A stretch of DNA of 64,000 nucleotides from Colwellia sp. 75C3 (GCF_002836255.1 NZ_PJAU01000060.1:124001-188000); one strand, 5' to 3'. Counted from the first letter of the stretch, positions 35,680 to 45,723 are shown. Numbers and translations: made by a program. The notes: generated from the sequence alone by a model not told the origin.

Positions 35680-36147
35680 GTTAGCTCTCTTAAAACGAAC
35701 CACTTTAAGTAAAAAATAACAGTTTAAAAATCATTGGATTTAGTGCTAATGTCATGAAATACAAACACAATGTCTATTAATTCATCATCCTAAAGAAATA
35801 TTAGGGAGTATCGCAAGCTAATTCCAAGATAAATGGAATGTGGATGTTTTTAGCGCCATGTTAGCTATTTATAAAAGTAATCTAAACCAATTTGCTAAAC
35901 AGCATATTGGGCGGCTACTCAATAATGCAGAACTAGCTTGACCTAGTAGAAAAACAATCACTATGATGGGTAATAAAGCAGCAATTAAAGCTGAGTTTCA
36001 TCAATTAAATAATGCTTAATCACAATAAGGTGACTATTTAGAGCTTAACGTTCTGATGGTTACGTATGGTTCTGGACGTCGAAAATGACGTTACAGTCAG
36101 TGCTATCAAGGTACGAACACCATCTAAAATAGGGGGGGGGGCTGCAT
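35680..36147. other. Degenerate stretch between DsbA-like and serine hydrolase genes
   Basis: No intact gene. From about 35757 one frame reads as protein-like with a single internal TAA at 35819, then FQDKWNVDVFSAML and KSNLNQFAKQHIGRLLNNAEL before a stop at 35941. Another short frame follows (MMGNKAAIKAEFHQLNNA). These look like broken remains of a small coding region, but I do not recognise the parent gene. A run of ten G lies at the right end. Confidence 0.35.
36132..36141. repeat. G10 homopolymer
   Basis: Ten consecutive G in an AT-rich genome, seven bases from the stop codon of the serine hydrolase gene. Such tracts slip readily; here it is outside the frame. Confidence 0.9.
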
Positions 36148-37359
36148 TTATTTTAGGTCTTCTCTCAAGTTTTTTCTTCTTGGTTTTTTGTCAAATATCC
36201 TACTCGCTTGTAACCAAAACTGGCTTGATATTTTACTGATAGCATTAGATTCGGCGTTAATAACGATGGCAAAACCAATATCTAATTCGGGTGAATAGCC
36301 TATATCAGCACGAAATCCGGCAACCCAGCCTGAGTGGTAAATGATGGGATGACCATTAAACTGGTAAATTCTCCAGCCATAACCGTAATGAGCATCGGTT
36401 AAGTGCTCACGCCAAAAACGTCGACGTAAATCTTTTTGTGTTTTGATCCTCGGTGTTGTTAATTCAGTTAATAGCGAAGGGGATAGCACCTGTGGTTTGT
36501 ATCCTAAATTAGCAATCAACCATTTGGCCAAGTCGTTGATACTGGCATTAACCCCTGCAGCAGTTGCCACTTTATAAAAGTCAGGCTCCACCTTTACAGT
36601 ACGCCATATGTACTTTTTAATATCTCGACCTTGTGGATCTTTTTTTCCTGTTTTGATTCGTTTTCTGAGAATATGCGGTTTTGCGGTATTTTCTTGCTCT
36701 TTATAAGCATCAATACCAACAGAAGCATGTGTCATGTTGAGGGGAGTAAATACACGGTCTTGTAATAACGTCGCATAACTTTTGCTCTGGCTTGCTTCGA
36801 TAGCGGGCTGTAATAATCCATAGGCTATATTTTGGTAGCCGTAGCACTTTTCGGGTTGGCAAATAGGTGTGATTTTGTCAAAGCGACCAATTATTTTTTT
36901 CATCGCCCAATTTTCATGCAACAGATTATCATAAGCATTTGGCATCAACCCACTGGAATGACTTAATAGGTGTTTTAGTTGAATTTTTTGTGCTGCACCT
37001 TCTGTAGCTAAAGAGAAGTGGGGGACGTATTTGGTAATAGGATCAGATAAGTTTAATTCCTGATCTTGCGCTAGCATGGTAGTTATTGTGGCAGCAAATG
37101 TTTTAGAAACTGAGGCTAAGCGAAATACCGTATTGTTATCAACGTTATGAGATTTAGCTTTATCCGTATGACCAAAGTTTTCCATAGCAATAATATTTTT
37201 ATTTTGCACAATGACATAAGCGCCGCCGGGAATACTGTAGTGCTTGAGCTGCTGTTTTACTTGAGCTGAAAATTTTTGCTTAAACTGAGTCACATTATTC
37301 GCAGAGGAAAAGGGAGTTAAAAATAGCATTAATAAAAAGCAGAAAAGTCTAAAAAGCAT
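36148..37359 (-). CDS. Beta-lactamase-family serine hydrolase
   Basis: A 403-residue exported protein; signal peptide to about residue 20. It has the class C/penicillin-binding fold motifs: SxxK as SVSK (S83-K86), YxN as YQN (175-177) and a C-terminal HSG (IYHSGWVAGFRADIGY) in place of KTG. This pattern is usual for esterases, D-aminopeptidases and other serine hydrolases of this group, so beta-lactam resistance should not be assumed. Monocistronic; the gene ends next to the G10 tract. Confidence 0.87.
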   Translation of the reverse strand: MLFRLFCFLLMLFLTPFSSANNVTQFKQKFSAQVKQQLKHYSIPGGAYVIVQNKNIIAMENFGHTDKAKSHNVDNNTVFRLASVSKTFAATITTMLAQDQELNLSDPITKYVPHFSLATEGAAQKIQLKHLLSHSSGLMPNAYDNLLHENWAMKKIIGRFDKITPICQPEKCYGYQNIAYGLLQPAIEASQSKSYATLLQDRVFTPLNMTHASVGIDAYKEQENTAKPHILRKRIKTGKKDPQGRDIKKYIWRTVKVEPDFYKVATAAGVNASINDLAKWLIANLGYKPQVLSPSLLTELTTPRIKTQKDLRRRFWREHLTDAHYGYGWRIYQFNGHPIIYHSGWVAGFRADIGYSPELDIGFAIVINAESNAISKISSQFWLQASRIFDKKPRRKNLREDLK

Positions 37360-37624
37360 AGATGAGTCTCAGTGTGAAAAAGCCGATAATACTATCGACT
37401 AAGCGAGAAAATAAATAGCCTTTAATTGTTTTAGTGTCGTTTTCTCTGTAATAAGCCTATTGAAATGGGATAATCCCCATTCCCAATAAATATGCATGTT
37501 TCAGAGTGCTTAAATCATTTACCTTGCCTAAATCCTGCACTTTGAATGGTAACGGGTATAACATGACCTTCGTCGTTAACTTCGCTATAATCGGCTCATA
37601 TAATTTAATAGAAGAAATGACCTC

Positions 37625-37984
37625 ATGAGCGATAACAATATCCTTAAAGACTTTTTGGTAGAAACTAAACCGGCACAAGTTATTTGGGCACTGCAAGACA
37701 AAGAAAGTGAAGATTGGGTTGTTCTTGACTCACCTAGCTTCGAAAACACTGATGTGATGCCTTTATGGTCAAACTCAGCATTAGCTCAACAACATTGTAT
37801 TGAAGAGTGGAGTGATTACGTTCCTTGTGAAATATCACTAGCCGATTGGTTTGAATTTTGGGTTGAAGACCTTAATGAAGACGGTGTTATTGTTGGTATT
37901 AACTGGCAAGGTGATGATGTCCATGTCGAAATGGAATTGAGTGAGTTTACCCAAGCACTTGCTGAAATAGAGTCACTAAAATAA
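37625..37984 (+). CDS. DUF2750 domain-containing protein
   Basis: A 119-residue acidic cytosolic protein. The pattern VIWALQDKESEDWVVLDS, VMPLWSNSALAQQH and ISLADWFEFWVEDL is that of DUF2750. Family function is unknown. Single gene with its own terminator at 38087. Confidence 0.87.
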   Translation: MSDNNILKDFLVETKPAQVIWALQDKESEDWVVLDSPSFENTDVMPLWSNSALAQQHCIEEWSDYVPCEISLADWFEFWVEDLNEDGVIVGINWQGDDVHVEMELSEFTQALAEIESLK

Positions 37985-38086
37985 TAATCCCTCTATAAAA
38001 TAATTTTGTCAGAAGTAGTCAATAGTAAGATTTATGATTCAATGAATCGCTAATTAGTTACTTTGAACATTAGGTTAGTCATAAAG

Positions 38087-38117
38087 AGCATAGTCCGTTT
38101 GGGTTATGCTTTTTTTA
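38087..38117 (+). terminator. Rho-independent terminator after the DUF2750 gene
   Basis: Stem AGCATA / TATGCT with a 12-base loop and a run of eight T. The rest of the 37985-38408 gap is AT-rich without a recognisable gene. Confidence 0.65.
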
Positions 38118-38408
38118 TTGGATTTATCTGCTTTTTTCTTCTGTTCTATTTGATAACGTTACGTTCTTTTATGAGTAACGTCTTTGATAGAAGCTAAAGA
38201 GGGAAATGTTTTAGGACATTAAACAGTAGTGTTCACTTGTTTTAACTACATCACATAATCTGAATAAATATCTTTTACTATTGAACTGCTGCATCAATAC
38301 ATACTCTCTCTAACAACTTTCTAATTTACGCTCTTACTTTTAATATACCTTATATTGTATGCCGTGTATGATGCGTGCGTTTTAATGTTAAGCATAAAGG
38401 GTATAGAT

Positions 38409-38969
38409 ATGAGAGCTAAAGGTTTTACGTTAATTGAATTAGTCACCGTCATGGTAATTCTAGGAATTCTGGCCGTAACAGCATTGCCTCGATTTATTAA
38501 TTTAACGCAAGATGCCCATGATAGCATTGCCAAATCTACCTTCGCCTCGTTTGAAAGTGCGGTGAATTTATATCATAACTGCTGGATAGCTGGTTCAGTA
38601 CAAGGTCATGTTAAGGATTTAGCTTGTTTTGGAGCTGGAGATATAGACTCCACTATTACAGGTTTTCCACTCGGGCAAGATACCACGCTTTATGGTGATG
38701 ATGGACAAAAGCTTACAGGAGGTTTTTGTGCTGAGTTATGGAAAGGTTTACTCGATGAAGACTTTACTATAGCCCCACATGCCGACGCTTCCTTTGGCGG
38801 AGGTAACGATATAATTTATTGGTATTCTAATGGCATCGTTGTTGACCCTAATACGCATTGCTACTTCAATTATATTTCAGATAATCCAGCTAAAGGCCAA
38901 GAAAACTGGCAAATGCGTTATTATCCTGGAACCGGTAAAGTCACTGTGGGTAAAGCAACGTTAAGCTAA
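38409..38969 (+). CDS. Type IV pilin-like protein (MSHA-like)
   Basis: A 186-residue prepilin from ATG 38409; upstream in-frame codons from 38355 are rejected because the class III leader MRAKG is directly followed by FTLIELVTVMVILGILAV. Cleavage should occur after G5, with Phe at +1 and Glu at +5. The globular part has cysteine pairs (NCWIAG ... LACFG, GFCAELW, THCYF) that can form disulfides. It resembles MshA/MshB-like pilins. No pilus assembly genes are nearby, so it would use an assembly or type II secretion system encoded elsewhere. Confidence 0.85.
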   Translation: MRAKGFTLIELVTVMVILGILAVTALPRFINLTQDAHDSIAKSTFASFESAVNLYHNCWIAGSVQGHVKDLACFGAGDIDSTITGFPLGQDTTLYGDDGQKLTGGFCAELWKGLLDEDFTIAPHADASFGGGNDIIYWYSNGIVVDPNTHCYFNYISDNPAKGQENWQMRYYPGTGKVTVGKATLS

Positions 38970-39056
38970 TTTATTGATGCGTGTTAGGTAAAGCTCAGCT
39001 CAATCACGCACATAGCCTATACTTAAGACGTTGTAAATATCCTAGGGTAACTGTCA

Positions 39057-39992
39057 GTGCGTGTATCACTATTATTTTTACTTATTCTTGTTTCATTAAG
39101 GGCCATGGCTGTTGAAGAGCAAGCTATTGTCTTGCCTTTAAATGATTGGCCCAGTCAACGATTATTATCAAAAATTGTTGGCGCTAAAATAGAACAGCTT
39201 GGTTATCTGGTTGAGTATTTACCTCTTAGTTCTATCAATCAACTCGGGGCAATGAGAAAAGGATTTGTTCATATTCAAGTTGAGATTTGGCAAACGTATG
39301 ATGATGGCGATTTTATCAAGGCCGTTAATAAGGGCTATATAGAAGATCTTGGTTTACATAGCGCCTTTGGTAGAGAAGATTGGTGGTATCCAGAGTATGT
39401 TGAGGAACTTTGTCCAGACTTACCTAGCTGGCAAGCGCTGAAAAAATGCACTGCTATTTTTAGTGACGGGAATCATGGCTCTAAAGGCGTTTATTATACC
39501 GGACCATGGAATTATCGTGATGCCGCGATGATAAGGTCACTGGGCATGGACTTTGCCATTGAACGTTTGGATGATGCAGAGCAACTTTGGCAAAAACTTA
39601 GTCAAGCTGAGAAAAATAAACAACCGATAGTGTTATTACATTGGAGTCCTAACTGGGTTGATGTACGTATTAAAGGTAATTTTGTCGAATTTCCTGATTA
39701 TGACAAAGCATGTGAACAAGACCCCGCTTGGGGAGTAAATAAAGAAATGCTTTACGACTGTGGTAACCCAAAGGTTACCTTAATTAAAAAAGCTGCTTGG
39801 CCAGGAGTAAAGCACAAATGGCCGTGTGTTTATCAGTTAATGACAGAAGTTAACTTTACCACTGAGATGATCTCCTATGCGTCATACTTATACAGTGTTG
39901 AACAAAAAACTGCACAGCCAGCCATAGATAAATGGCTGGCTAAATATGGCGAGCAAAGCAAAGCGTGGTTAAACTTCACTTGTCCTATCTAA
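39057..39992 (+). CDS. Glycine betaine/choline-type ABC substrate-binding protein (orphan)
   Basis: A 311-residue periplasmic protein; signal peptide to about residue 18 (AMA). The OpuAC-type fold is shown by LPLNDWPSQRLLSKIVGAKI, VHIQVEIWQTYDDG, and WSPNWVDVRIKGNFVEFP. Trp-rich pockets (for example EDWWYPEYVEE) fit a quaternary-ammonium ligand. It starts at GTG 39057 with AGGG upstream. No permease or ATPase gene is adjacent, so it either serves a transporter encoded elsewhere or has another sensory role. Confidence 0.85.
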   Translation: MRVSLLFLLILVSLRAMAVEEQAIVLPLNDWPSQRLLSKIVGAKIEQLGYLVEYLPLSSINQLGAMRKGFVHIQVEIWQTYDDGDFIKAVNKGYIEDLGLHSAFGREDWWYPEYVEELCPDLPSWQALKKCTAIFSDGNHGSKGVYYTGPWNYRDAAMIRSLGMDFAIERLDDAEQLWQKLSQAEKNKQPIVLLHWSPNWVDVRIKGNFVEFPDYDKACEQDPAWGVNKEMLYDCGNPKVTLIKKAAWPGVKHKWPCVYQLMTEVNFTTEMISYASYLYSVEQKTAQPAIDKWLAKYGEQSKAWLNFTCPI

Positions 39993-40154
39993 TCGAGTAT
40001 ATAAGCTTTTACATAGGAGACGCTTCTTACTTCTACGTGATCTAGATAACTGTTATACTCCACCCATTATTCTTCTTATCAATTGCCCCTTAGCCACTTT
40101 GTAACATATGGCTAATGAACAGCAGTTCGATTATCAATATGGCTGAGACATACT

Positions 40155-41480
40155 ATGTCCTTTTCAACACTTAAATTATCGACCCCAATACTCAATGCCA
40201 TTGCAGACTTAGGTTATACAAAGCCGACGGCTATTCAACAAAAAGCGATACCTTTGGTTTTATCGGGCAAAGATATTATTGCCGCGGCACAAACAGGTAC
40301 AGGTAAAACGGCAAGTTTTGTTTTGCCATTATTAGAGCAACTAACTAGCCGTTACAAAGATACCGATAAGAAGTTACGAGGTAAACGCATTCGCGCTCTT
40401 ATTATTGTTCCTACCCGTGAACTTGCTGTTCAAGTTGAAGCAAGTATTAGTGCGTATGCTAAGTATTTAGATATTAGCTCTATGGCAATGTATGGCGGTG
40501 TTGATGCACAGGAACAAAAACAGCGATTGATTTGGGGGGTAGATATTCTGGTGGCTACACCGGGTCGCTTGCTCGATATGACACACCAAAGAGTCTTGCA
40601 TTTTGATGAGCTTGATATGTTGGTGCTTGATGAAGCCGATAGAATGCTTGATATGGGCTTCATTGACGATATTAATAAAATAATTGAGCGCTTACCTGAA
40701 CAACGTCAAAATTTACTCTTTTCTGCCACCATGTCTGATGAGGTTCGTGGTTTAGCGAAAAGAACCATTCATCAACCTGTTGAAATTTCTATTGGCGCTG
40801 ATAAAGACTCTAAACCTAAAATAGCGCAATGGTTAGTTAGTGTTGATAAAAGTAATAAATCAGCCTTGTTAAGCCATTTAATTACCACGCACGATTGGCA
40901 ACAAGCGCTTATTTTTATTGAAACTAAACAAGGCGCGGCCAAATTGGTCAGTCAGTTAGAAAAACGTGGCATTACCGCCGAAAGTATTCACAGTGGTAGA
41001 GCGCAAGATATTCGTGAACAAATACTTAACGACTTTAAATCAGGAAAAATAAAATTCCTAGTCGCCACTGCTATTGCTGCCCGTGGTATTGATATTGGTG
41101 AACTTTCCCGTGTTATTAATTATGATTTACCTGCGCAAGTAGATGACTACATTCATCGAATTGGTCGTACTGGCCGAGCTGGCGCATCGGGTGAGGCTAT
41201 TTCTTTAGTTTCTAAGGATAACTTCAGAGAACTTTGTGCTATTGAAAGTCGTTTAGGCCACATTATTGAACGAAAAGAATTTGCAGAGTTCCCAGTGAAA
41301 AAGACAGTACCTCTGTCCAAGTTAAATTATGTCACTAAATACGCTGAATCAAAAAGTACTCAACCTGGCAATAGTACTTTGAGTAGAAAGAAGCCAAGTA
41401 ATAATCAACGTAAGAGTAATGCTTCTAGAGGTACTGAATCTAAGGGGAATTTACCGAGAAGCCCATGGCCGACTAAATAG
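40155..41480 (+). CDS. rhlE: DEAD-box RNA helicase, RhlE-like
   Basis: A 441-residue helicase. Q motif GYTKPTAIQQKAIP, motif I AAQTGTGKT, motif II DEAD (LVLDEADRMLDMGF), motif III SAT, and motif VI HRIGRTGRAG are all intact. The N terminus MSFSTLKLS matches RhlE. The C-terminal 60 residues are basic and low-complexity, suited to RNA binding. Expected to remodel RNA in ribosome assembly or mRNA decay, useful in cold-adapted bacteria. Followed by a strong terminator. Confidence 0.92.
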   Translation: MSFSTLKLSTPILNAIADLGYTKPTAIQQKAIPLVLSGKDIIAAAQTGTGKTASFVLPLLEQLTSRYKDTDKKLRGKRIRALIIVPTRELAVQVEASISAYAKYLDISSMAMYGGVDAQEQKQRLIWGVDILVATPGRLLDMTHQRVLHFDELDMLVLDEADRMLDMGFIDDINKIIERLPEQRQNLLFSATMSDEVRGLAKRTIHQPVEISIGADKDSKPKIAQWLVSVDKSNKSALLSHLITTHDWQQALIFIETKQGAAKLVSQLEKRGITAESIHSGRAQDIREQILNDFKSGKIKFLVATAIAARGIDIGELSRVINYDLPAQVDDYIHRIGRTGRAGASGEAISLVSKDNFRELCAIESRLGHIIERKEFAEFPVKKTVPLSKLNYVTKYAESKSTQPGNSTLSRKKPSNNQRKSNASRGTESKGNLPRSPWPTK

Positions 41481-41533
41481 ATACTGTTAAGGTAAACAAT
41501 ACGGTATTACTGTTAACAAAAGATAATTAAAAT

Positions 41534-41569
41534 AAAACCGCGTTAATGATTGCCATTAACGCGGTTTTT
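41534..41569. terminator. Bidirectional Rho-independent terminator
   Basis: A 15-bp perfect stem (41534-41548 with 41554-41568) containing CCGCGTTAATG, with A- and T-rich tails on both sides. Lies between convergent helicase and MscS genes. Confidence 0.92.
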
Positions 41570-41620
41570 ATTTCACTAAATTATCTACTTATGACCAACC
41601 TAAGATAGCCACAAGGTTAA

Positions 41621-42457
41621 TTAAGATTGAATTAAATGTACATCGCGCTGCGGGAATGGAATAGCAATCGCATTTTTATCAAGAGCTTTCTTCACGGCTT
41701 CATTCACACCAAAGTAAACATCCCAATAGTGCTCAGGTAAACAATGTGGGCGAACGGCAAAGTTAACCGAGCTATCGGCCATTTCTGAAAGGCCAATAAA
41801 TGGAGCCGGATCTTGCATAACTTTGTCATTATTAACCAAAACTTCCATTAATACTGCTTTAGTTTTATCAATGTCTGCGTCATAAGAAACGCCAACGGTT
41901 AAATCAACACGTATTTTACCTTCAACGGTATAGTTAACAACAGAGCCATTAGACGTTGAACCATTAGGAATAATAATGCGTTTAGATTGCGGTGAAAGCA
42001 AAATAGTATTAAATATTTGTACTTCTTTAACCACCCCTAGGTGACCTTGAGATTCAATTAAATCACCCACTTTATATGGCTTGAATATCATTATTAATAC
42101 GCCACCAGCAAAGTTGGCTAAGCTACCTTGCAATGCTAAGCCAATAGCTAAACCGGCTGCACCAAGTACAGCAATAAATGACGTAGTAGCAACGCCTATC
42201 ATTGAAGCAACAGAGATAAATAAAAGTACTTTAAGTAACCAAGAGACCAAGCTACCCATGAAAGGGATTAAGGTTGGGTCAACTTTAGAACGTTCCATTG
42301 ACGCTTGTACCAACTTACTAATGCCACTAATGATCCATAAACCAATCAGTAAAGTAAGAATTGATAAAATCAACTTAGGTGCATAAGCAAGCCCAAGTTC
42401 ATAAGCCTTCATAGTGAGAGTTTCGAGTTGTGTGATAGAGCTATCTATTGTGCTCAT
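41621..42457 (-). CDS. MscS-family small mechanosensitive channel
   Basis: A 278-residue channel with three TM helices (about 25-45, 66-86 and 92-120). The pore helix TM3 has the Gly/Ala-rich pattern GAAGLAIGLALQGSLANFAGG, and the cytoplasmic beta and cage domains follow (FKPYKVGDLIE, IIIPNGSTSNGSVVNYT). The size is that of E. coli MscS. It opens under hypo-osmotic shock to release solutes. AAAGGAAA precedes the start. Monocistronic. Confidence 0.93.
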   Translation of the reverse strand: MSTIDSSITQLETLTMKAYELGLAYAPKLILSILTLLIGLWIISGISKLVQASMERSKVDPTLIPFMGSLVSWLLKVLLFISVASMIGVATTSFIAVLGAAGLAIGLALQGSLANFAGGVLIMIFKPYKVGDLIESQGHLGVVKEVQIFNTILLSPQSKRIIIPNGSTSNGSVVNYTVEGKIRVDLTVGVSYDADIDKTKAVLMEVLVNNDKVMQDPAPFIGLSEMADSSVNFAVRPHCLPEHYWDVYFGVNEAVKKALDKNAIAIPFPQRDVHLIQS

Positions 42458-42717
42458 TGAATTTCCTTTATTAACAATGATTAAAATCTTGAATATTTTA
42501 TACTGACTAGAAAAAATTACAATTTATGCTTTGAGTTATTAACGATTTATTTGGCTATATGCCAGTAAATTTGGGCTTTAACGCGATAGATAGCCATTTA
42601 TTGAATCAAAACACGCCAAGGGCGGCAGAGTCAGTTATAATAGCGGGATATTTTTTAAACACTTTTCAAGCAGCTATATATATCACTGCTAAAGCAAAAC
42701 AACTTTTAGGCTCTTAC

Positions 42718-43173
42718 ATGATTAATAACGACATACTTCGCCGCATCCGTACTATCTTTGACTTAACTGATGAAAAAATTATATCTACTTTTGCTTTAAG
42801 CCAATGTGAAATTAGTACAGACCAGTTAGCTAACTTCTTTAAAGAAAAAGATGATAGTGCATATCAAGCGATAGAAGATGTGCAATTTTCTAGCTTTTTA
42901 AATGGTTTAATCACTGCGAAACGTGGACCAAGTGAAGGACCTGCTCGTGAAAATGAGCAAGAATTAACGAATAACATGATTTTTAATAAAGTAAAAATCG
43001 CTTTGTCTTTAAAAGCTGAAGAAGTGATTTCTATTCTTGAATTAGCCGAACTTAGTTTAGATAAGCATGAGTTAAGCGCACTCTTTAGAAATGTAAGTAA
43101 TAAGCATTATAAAAATTGTTCTGATGAAGTTTTATCTGCATTTTTAAAAGGTTTGAAAATTAAATCTCAATAA
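42718..43173 (+). CDS. DUF1456 family protein (YehS-like)
   Basis: A 151-residue cytosolic protein from ATG 42718, with AGG seven bases upstream. The frame is open back to 42559, but those 53 residues are outside the family. It contains two copies of the DUF1456 repeat: INNDILRRIRTIFDLTDEKI and MIFNKVKIALSLKAEEVISI, each followed by a LSQCEIS/AELSLDKHELSALFR segment. E. coli YehS is 156 residues. Function unknown. Confidence 0.87.
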   Translation: MINNDILRRIRTIFDLTDEKIISTFALSQCEISTDQLANFFKEKDDSAYQAIEDVQFSSFLNGLITAKRGPSEGPARENEQELTNNMIFNKVKIALSLKAEEVISILELAELSLDKHELSALFRNVSNKHYKNCSDEVLSAFLKGLKIKSQ

Positions 43174-43304
43174 TATTTTGAGATGTCCTGCGCTATAATT
43201 AGCTTTGCTTTCATAAAATTGTCATCTTTGTTTCATATTACTTTCACCTAACTCCCTTAAATTGCTATTTAACATTAGTGATAAGTGGGTGATAGGAGAG
43301 TAAT

Positions 43305-43484
43305 ATGAATAACGAATATTGGCAGGAAGCGGATGTGTTAGACGACGAAGACGACGAGCTAACAAGACCCGATAGAAAGGGTCAATCAAAACAGAAAAAA
43401 CGTAAATGGCGTGAGATTGAAGCGATAAAAGATCAACGCCGTTTACGAAGAGATATTGCAAATTTTGAGCAGTATTCTTATTAA
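43305..43484 (+). CDS. DUF3545 family small protein
   Basis: A 59-residue protein. An acidic N-terminal half (DVLDDEDDE) is followed by a basic helical segment KKRKWREIEAIKDQRRLRRD, which is the conserved core of DUF3545. AGGAG precedes the ATG by seven bases. The family is confined to Vibrio, Shewanella and related marine bacteria. Function unknown; probably cytosolic and helical. Confidence 0.8.
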   Translation: MNNEYWQEADVLDDEDDELTRPDRKGQSKQKKRKWREIEAIKDQRRLRRDIANFEQYSY

Positions 43485-43538
43485 CGATTTAGCTTGTAAC
43501 CGATTTTGTGTTACTGCAACAATCGTTATGAATGTTTT

Positions 43539-43573
43539 TTGATCTAACCCTATCTATGGAAAGGTTAGATCAA
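43539..43573. other. Hairpin after the DUF3545 gene
   Basis: Perfect 11-bp stem TTGATCTAACC / GGTTAGATCAA with a 13-base loop, 55 bases past the stop. A T-run precedes but does not follow it, so termination on the plus strand would not be classical. Confidence 0.45.
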
Positions 43574-43654
43574 TAAACTTCAATATTACGCCTCGATACC
43601 TGTTTCCCTCGTTATTTAACACCTAAGACTGACAGAATAAACTTAAATTACTTT

Positions 43655-43813
43655 ATACCAATTACATTAAGTGATTGCCCACTTGCGCTGGTTAAAATAC
43701 TCCACGTCTACGTAGCTCTCAATCCCAATAGCCAGCTATTGCTCAATCGAGCGCCTTGCCCTGATTTATTTTCCCAATGCACATCAAGAGCAAAAACATA
43801 ATGCAATTGGTAT
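43655..43813. mobile_element. MITE-like element abutting the chemoreceptor stop codon
   Basis: A 159-base segment bounded by inverted repeats ATACCAATTACATTAAG (43655-43671) and the complement of ATACCAATTGCATTATG (43797-43813), 15 of 17 matching. It has no coding capacity. Its right end touches the TAA stop of the minus-strand chemoreceptor gene. Size and structure fit a miniature inverted-repeat element; the mobilising transposase is not in the window. Confidence 0.6.
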
Positions 43814-45723
43814 TACTGTGTCTTGAATTTTATTACCCGCAGCCCAAGTTGTTCAGACAAATTATTTAGCTGTTCACTAGTGACTGAGATTGTTCCTGTA
43901 AGACTAGAGGTTTCTTCTACTACCTCAGTAATCGACATTAGATTACGGTTAATCTCTTGCACAACAGCGGCTTGTTGTTCTGCAGCAGTCGCTATTTGGC
44001 GGTTCATATTACTTACTTCTTCGCTGTGATTTTTTATGTCAATTAACGCTAACTCTACATTTTGAGTATCTACAACACTGTTTTCAGCTTGATTTTTTCC
44101 TAAACTCATCGCTGATACTGCATCTGCAGCGAGTGATTGTAGGCGAGTAATAACATGTTCTATTTCTTGTGTAGATGCAGCTGAACGTTGAGCAAGAGTT
44201 CTCACTTCATCAGCGACAACAGCAAAACCTCTGCCTTGTTCACCGGCTCTAGCGGCTTCTATCGCCGCATTAAGGGCGAGTAAATTTGTCTGGTCAGCGA
44301 TACTGCGAATATCGTTAAGCATTGCCTCAATATTGTTACTTTCTTTGTTTAAATTCTGAATAATTGTCGCCGATGCTTCAATATCAATCACAAGCTTTTC
44401 AAAACTATTTCGATTCTCTTTAATCAATCGATGGCCACTATTTGATGCTTTTTCGGCAGCAAGGGAAGCTTGAGCGGCTTCAGATGCATTAAAAGCAACT
44501 TCTGTAACAGAGTCACTAACTTGAGTTAAGGCAGATACAACCTGCTCGCTATCACTTAACTGACGGCTAACGCCTGTACTGGTTTGTAAACTTGATGCTT
44601 TTAAATCTTTAGATACCTCGGCTAGCTCTAGCGATGAAGCTTTTACTTCAGACATCAATGCTTCAAATTCTGCCATCATTTCATTATAAATAGTCGCCAT
44701 CTCACATATTTCATCACTTCCAGAAATATTGGCGCGTAAACTCAGATCTTTTGAACTGGCAACTAACGTCATTATTTTTGACAAGTTAGTGATACGCCGT
44801 GAAATACCATTGGCGATGGTAATTAATGCCAACATAATGGATATAATTAAACTGAAACCGACAAGGATATCTATCCATGCTTTCTTTGTTATATGTTGGT
44901 CGATATTTTCTTGCGCGAATTGATTAAATGATTTTAAAAGCGTTTCACTCTGATGAATATTATTTCTCATTTCGCCAAGCAGCCCTTGAGCACTGGTTAG
45001 GCCAAACTTCTGTTCACCTTTCACAAGTTGTAAAAACTGGCGTTGGTAGTTATCTAAGGCTTGTTTAGTTTTTGACTTGAAACTTCCAATAATCTCACTA
45101 TCCGTTATTTTATTACGCATTACCGTTAAGCGTTTAGTAAACTTATCGACATATTTTAAATCGCGCCTTAGCATGAAGTCCTTTTCATGTCGGCGTAGCA
45201 TAAGCATAGTCCGCATTAAACTGTGTAACTCATAACTTGATTCGGCTAAACTTTCACGCTTGGTCAATAAATTTTCTATCTGGTGTACTTCATTTCTTAA
45301 AGATCCGTACAAGCCATCTTTAGCATGTAGGCCTACTTTTGTCTGTTGTTTGACGAGTAGATAAAACGTGTTTTGGTAAGATTTTAATAGTTTTCGAAGC
45401 TCAGTTGTTTGTTGATTAATGATGTCTACCGATAATAACTGCTGCTCTATCTGGTCAAGCGTTTGGGTAACTCCCTTGAATGTTTGCTGATATTTATCAA
45501 GGTATTTAAGATCTTTTCTAGCGATAAAATCTTTTTCGTGGCGCCTCAACATTAACATTTCAGCTTCAAGCTGAACTGTTTTCTTAGCAATATTATTGAA
45601 CTCCATTAGCGTTGAAGTGGCTGAATAGTTATAAAACATCAATATTACAAAACCTATGCCCGCCAATATCGCTAATAAACTCAACTTCCATTTTATGCTC
45701 AAACTATCCATTGTAAACTCCAT
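43813..45723 (-). CDS. Methyl-accepting chemotaxis protein with duplicated HBM-type sensor
   Basis: A 636-residue chemoreceptor. TM1 is at about 13-33 and TM2 at about 282-303. The periplasmic region has two copies of the same helical element: [19 protein letters not shown] (about 50) and [19 protein letters not shown] (about 171), which defines the two modules of a helical bimodular domain. HAMP and the signalling domain follow, with hairpin [15 protein letters not shown]. ATGs at 45723 and 45711 are both supported by ribosome sites. The stop codon abuts a MITE-like element, so the natural C terminus may have been altered. Confidence 0.92.
   Translation of the reverse strand: MEFTMDSLSIKWKLSLLAILAGIGFVILMFYNYSATSTLMEFNNIAKKTVQLEAEMLMLRRHEKDFIARKDLKYLDKYQQTFKGVTQTLDQIEQQLLSVDIINQQTTELRKLLKSYQNTFYLLVKQQTKVGLHAKDGLYGSLRNEVHQIENLLTKRESLAESSYELHSLMRTMLMLRRHEKDFMLRRDLKYVDKFTKRLTVMRNKITDSEIIGSFKSKTKQALDNYQRQFLQLVKGEQKFGLTSAQGLLGEMRNNIHQSETLLKSFNQFAQENIDQHITKKAWIDILVGFSLIISIMLALITIANGISRRITNLSKIMTLVASSKDLSLRANISGSDEICEMATIYNEMMAEFEALMSEVKASSLELAEVSKDLKASSLQTSTGVSRQLSDSEQVVSALTQVSDSVTEVAFNASEAAQASLAAEKASNSGHRLIKENRNSFEKLVIDIEASATIIQNLNKESNNIEAMLNDIRSIADQTNLLALNAAIEAARAGEQGRGFAVVADEVRTLAQRSAASTQEIEHVITRLQSLAADAVSAMSLGKNQAENSVVDTQNVELALIDIKNHSEEVSNMNRQIATAAEQQAAVVQEINRNLMSITEVVEETSSLTGTISVTSEQLNNLSEQLGLRVIKFKTQ

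Noticed and set aside
36148-37359. Reading the serine hydrolase as an antibiotic-resistance beta-lactamase
   Set aside because: The KTG motif is replaced by HSG, typical of esterase/peptidase members; the fold alone does not support resistance.
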